Shown here one piece after another: positions 5,079 through 5,122 of a stretch of 5,122 nt of DNA. Under the pieces are notes generated by a model, which was not told where the DNA came from, did no database searches, and saw nothing but the letters and a program-made list of their open reading frames with translations. The stretch's first letter is position 1, and each line of letters opens with the position of its first letter. This stretch comes from Alphaproteobacteria bacterium (GTDB taxonomy: Bacteria; Pseudomonadota; Alphaproteobacteria; RF32; CAG-239). The position numbers were made by a program, and so were the translations under genes. Location of the stretch: positions 1 through 5,122 of the forward strand of contig JAHHRI010000052.1 of the NCBI GenBank assembly GCA_020025875.1, given 5' to 3'.

Positions 5079-5122
5079 TTTCATGGATAGTCCCTTGTAA
5101 ACCAAAGAGCGGTCAAAATCAT

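Overview
The window looks like chromosomal DNA from an alphaproteobacterium of moderate to low GC. The basis is the gene order yceD(DUF177)-rpmF-plsX-fabH-ihfA-merR with bamE divergent, the alphaproteobacterial style of the L32 zinc ribbon (ECPNCGELKRP..VCPSCG), and an IHF-alpha followed by a small MerR-type regulator. The species cannot be named from the sequence alone.

Layout. Bases 1-142 hold a tandem array of about 50-bp units that starts at the window edge. A strong intrinsic terminator at 163-195 closes the leftward operon. From 3982 down to 287 there are six genes on the minus strand: yceD, rpmF, plsX, fabH, ihfA and merR. yceD and rpmF are separated by 152 bp. rpmF to plsX is 35 bp, plsX and fabH overlap by 4 bp (ATGA), fabH to ihfA is 97 bp with a striking palindrome, and ihfA and merR are 2 bp apart. 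At about 3983-4044 a short divergent promoter region also serves bamE, which runs rightward to 4509 and ends at a hairpin terminator. From about 4530 to the right edge I see no credible gene. That stretch holds a pair of short repeats, a pair of long direct repeats (4757-4901 and 4910-5045) and a hairpin near the edge.

How the genes fit together. PlsX makes acyl-phosphate from acyl-ACP, which feeds phospholipid synthesis, and FabH starts fatty acid elongation. The two are translationally coupled. RpmF (L32) and YceD tie the lipid genes to ribosome synthesis, as in the classical yceD-rpmF-plsX-fab cluster. IHF-alpha and the MerR protein form a second, separately promoted regulatory pair at the operon's end. 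BamE is an outer-membrane lipoprotein of the beta-barrel assembly machine, so the whole block concerns envelope growth and translation.

The coding part is ordinary core genome. The points worth a second look are non-coding: a 16-bp perfect palindrome with a degenerate second copy ahead of ihfA, and repeat families on both sides of the gene block that share a short core. I found no sign of a new defence system, mobile element or other undescribed protein system.
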